Origin: Nocardioides sp.
Lineage (GTDB): Bacteria; Actinomycetota; Actinomycetes; Propionibacteriales; Nocardioidaceae
NCBI GenBank assembly: GCA_023252065.1
Contig: JAHEXO010000113.1
Coordinates: 1-7,001, forward strand
Direction: 5' to 3'
DNA length: 7,001 bases
The notes under the pieces were generated by a model. It was not told the DNA's origin and ran no database searches. It worked only from the letters and a program-made list of their open reading frames with translations. A program made the translations under genes and the position numbers. Position 1 is the first letter of the stretch; every line of letters begins with the position of its first letter. Positions 6,174 to 7,001 of this stretch are shown in pieces.

Positions 6174-7001
6174 ATGTCTCTCACCAGCCACCTCCGACCG
6201 GGCGGCCGGCACGGCATCGCCCGCGGCGAGTCCCGCGACCCGATGGGCTACGCCATGGCCGCGCTGAGCCGACTCGCGCAGAGCAGCCTGCTCGACAGGG
6301 TCGGTCTTCGGAAGCAGGCCGAGCAGACGGTCTTCACCGTCACCCGCGGCGGCTTCCGGACCGCCACGACGGCCGGGCGGGTGTTCACGAAGGCCGGCCG
6401 GCGGGGTGCGGCCGGGCAGCGCGCCACGACCGGCGCCTCCCGGGGTGTGTTCGACCTGACCCCGACCGGGGACGAGCAGATGCTGGTCGATGTCGTCACC
6501 GACCTGGCCGCCGAGGTGGTCCGTCCGGCGGCCGCCGACGCCGACGTCGCCTGCGCCACGCCCCCCGAGGTGCTCACGGCGTCCGACGAGCTGGGCCTCC
6601 CGCTCCTCGGCGTCCCCGAGTCGCTCGGCGGCATCTCCGAGGAACGGGCGGTGATGGCCGGTGCGCTGGTCGCCGAGGCCCTGGCCCACGGCGATCTCGG
6701 CATCGCGGTGGCCGCTCTCGCCCCCGGGGCAGTGGCCACCGCGCTCGCCACCTGGGGCACCGACGCCCAGCAGCAGACCTACCTGCCGGCGTTCACCCGC
6801 CCGGAGCCGGGAGCAGGCGTGCCCGCCGCCGCCCTGGCGCTCACCGAGCCCCGTCCGCTGTTCGACGTCCTCGAGCCGCGCACGACCGCGCGCCGGACCG
6901 CCGACGGGTTAGTCCTCGACGGTGTGAAGTCGATGGTGCCGCGCGGCGCCGACGCCGAGCTCTTCGTGGTCGGTGCCCGGCTCGACGACGCCGACGTGCT
7001 C
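6174..7001 (+). CDS. Acyl-CoA dehydrogenase family protein (FadE-like), N-terminal part
   Basis: The first 276 codons are present and the gene runs off the right edge. The family are FAD enzymes that introduce the first double bond in fatty acyl-CoA beta-oxidation or related degradation. Residues 1-92 are a basic, Gly/Ala/Arg-rich extension with a helical stretch (about 24-60), absent from ordinary acyl-CoA dehydrogenases. The alpha-helical N-domain runs about 93-215 (FDLTPTGDEQMLVDVV; ELGLPLLGVPESLGG; GALVAEALAHGDLGIA). The beta-domain begins at 216 with ALALTEP (220-226), but the usual AGSD after ALTEP is RPLFD, and the usual GEKxWITNGxxAD is GVKSMVPRGADAE (250-262). It thus belongs to a divergent actinobacterial subfamily, and activity cannot be assumed. 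The ATG has no Shine-Dalgarno sequence; the upstream palindrome and -10 suggest a repressed leaderless mRNA. Codon 246 is a rare TTA. The substrate is unknown. Confidence 0.88.
   Translation, partial: MSLTSHLRPGGRHGIARGESRDPMGYAMAALSRLAQSSLLDRVGLRKQAEQTVFTVTRGGFRTATTAGRVFTKAGRRGAAGQRATTGASRGVFDLTPTGDEQMLVDVVTDLAAEVVRPAAADADVACATPPEVLTASDELGLPLLGVPESLGGISEERAVMAGALVAEALAHGDLGIAVAALAPGAVATALATWGTDAQQQTYLPAFTRPEPGAGVPAAALALTEPRPLFDVLEPRTTARRTADGLVLDGVKSMVPRGADAELFVVGARLDDADVL

Overview
The window is very GC-rich, with G or C at almost every third codon position, several GTG starts, tight 4- and 8-nt gene overlaps and actinobacterial-type proteins. It most resembles the chromosome of a high-GC actinobacterium, possibly Nocardioides or a relative. 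That genus guess is inference from protein style and from a REP-like repeat near 3.3 kb. Eight protein genes are supported. Both window edges cut a gene.

Left third (1-2551): an ABC-2 type transporter set of the COG4586/COG4587/COG3694 kind (an exporter-like ATPase plus two six-helix permeases; substrate unknown). The two permease genes overlap by 8 nt on the minus strand. The ATPase gene, also on the minus strand and cut by the left edge, is separated from them by a TetR-family regulator on the plus strand. The tetR/ATPase divergent region holds a perfect 21-bp inverted repeat, each arm of which carries its own 10-bp palindrome. It is a likely double operator for the regulator.

Middle (2552-3424): a YbhB/YbcL-type PEBP (phosphatidylethanolamine-binding-like) gene on the minus strand, followed downstream by two hairpins that probably end its transcript. 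Upstream of it lies a short non-coding stretch with a REP-like repeat, one complete and one half copy.

Right half (3425-7001): a plus-strand pair made of a fused precorrin-2 dehydrogenase/uroporphyrinogen-III C-methyltransferase (siroheme and cobalamin precursor synthesis) and a SpoU/TrmH-family RNA 2'-O-methyltransferase, overlapping by 4 nt (GTGA). A convergent peptide deformylase gene follows. Divergent from it is the start of an unusual acyl-CoA dehydrogenase, cut by the right edge, with a perfect 25-bp palindrome ending 5 nt before its ATG. Both deformylase and dehydrogenase lack a Shine-Dalgarno sequence and have a -10-like hexamer 6-7 nt before the ATG, as expected of leaderless mRNAs.

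Most of the window is ordinary chromosomal gene content. The points worth a second look are the transporter split by an antisense regulator, the two palindromic control regions, the REP-like element, and the atypical dehydrogenase with a TTA codon. I see no CRISPR array, insertion sequence, rRNA or tRNA, and no clear new defence or mobile system.
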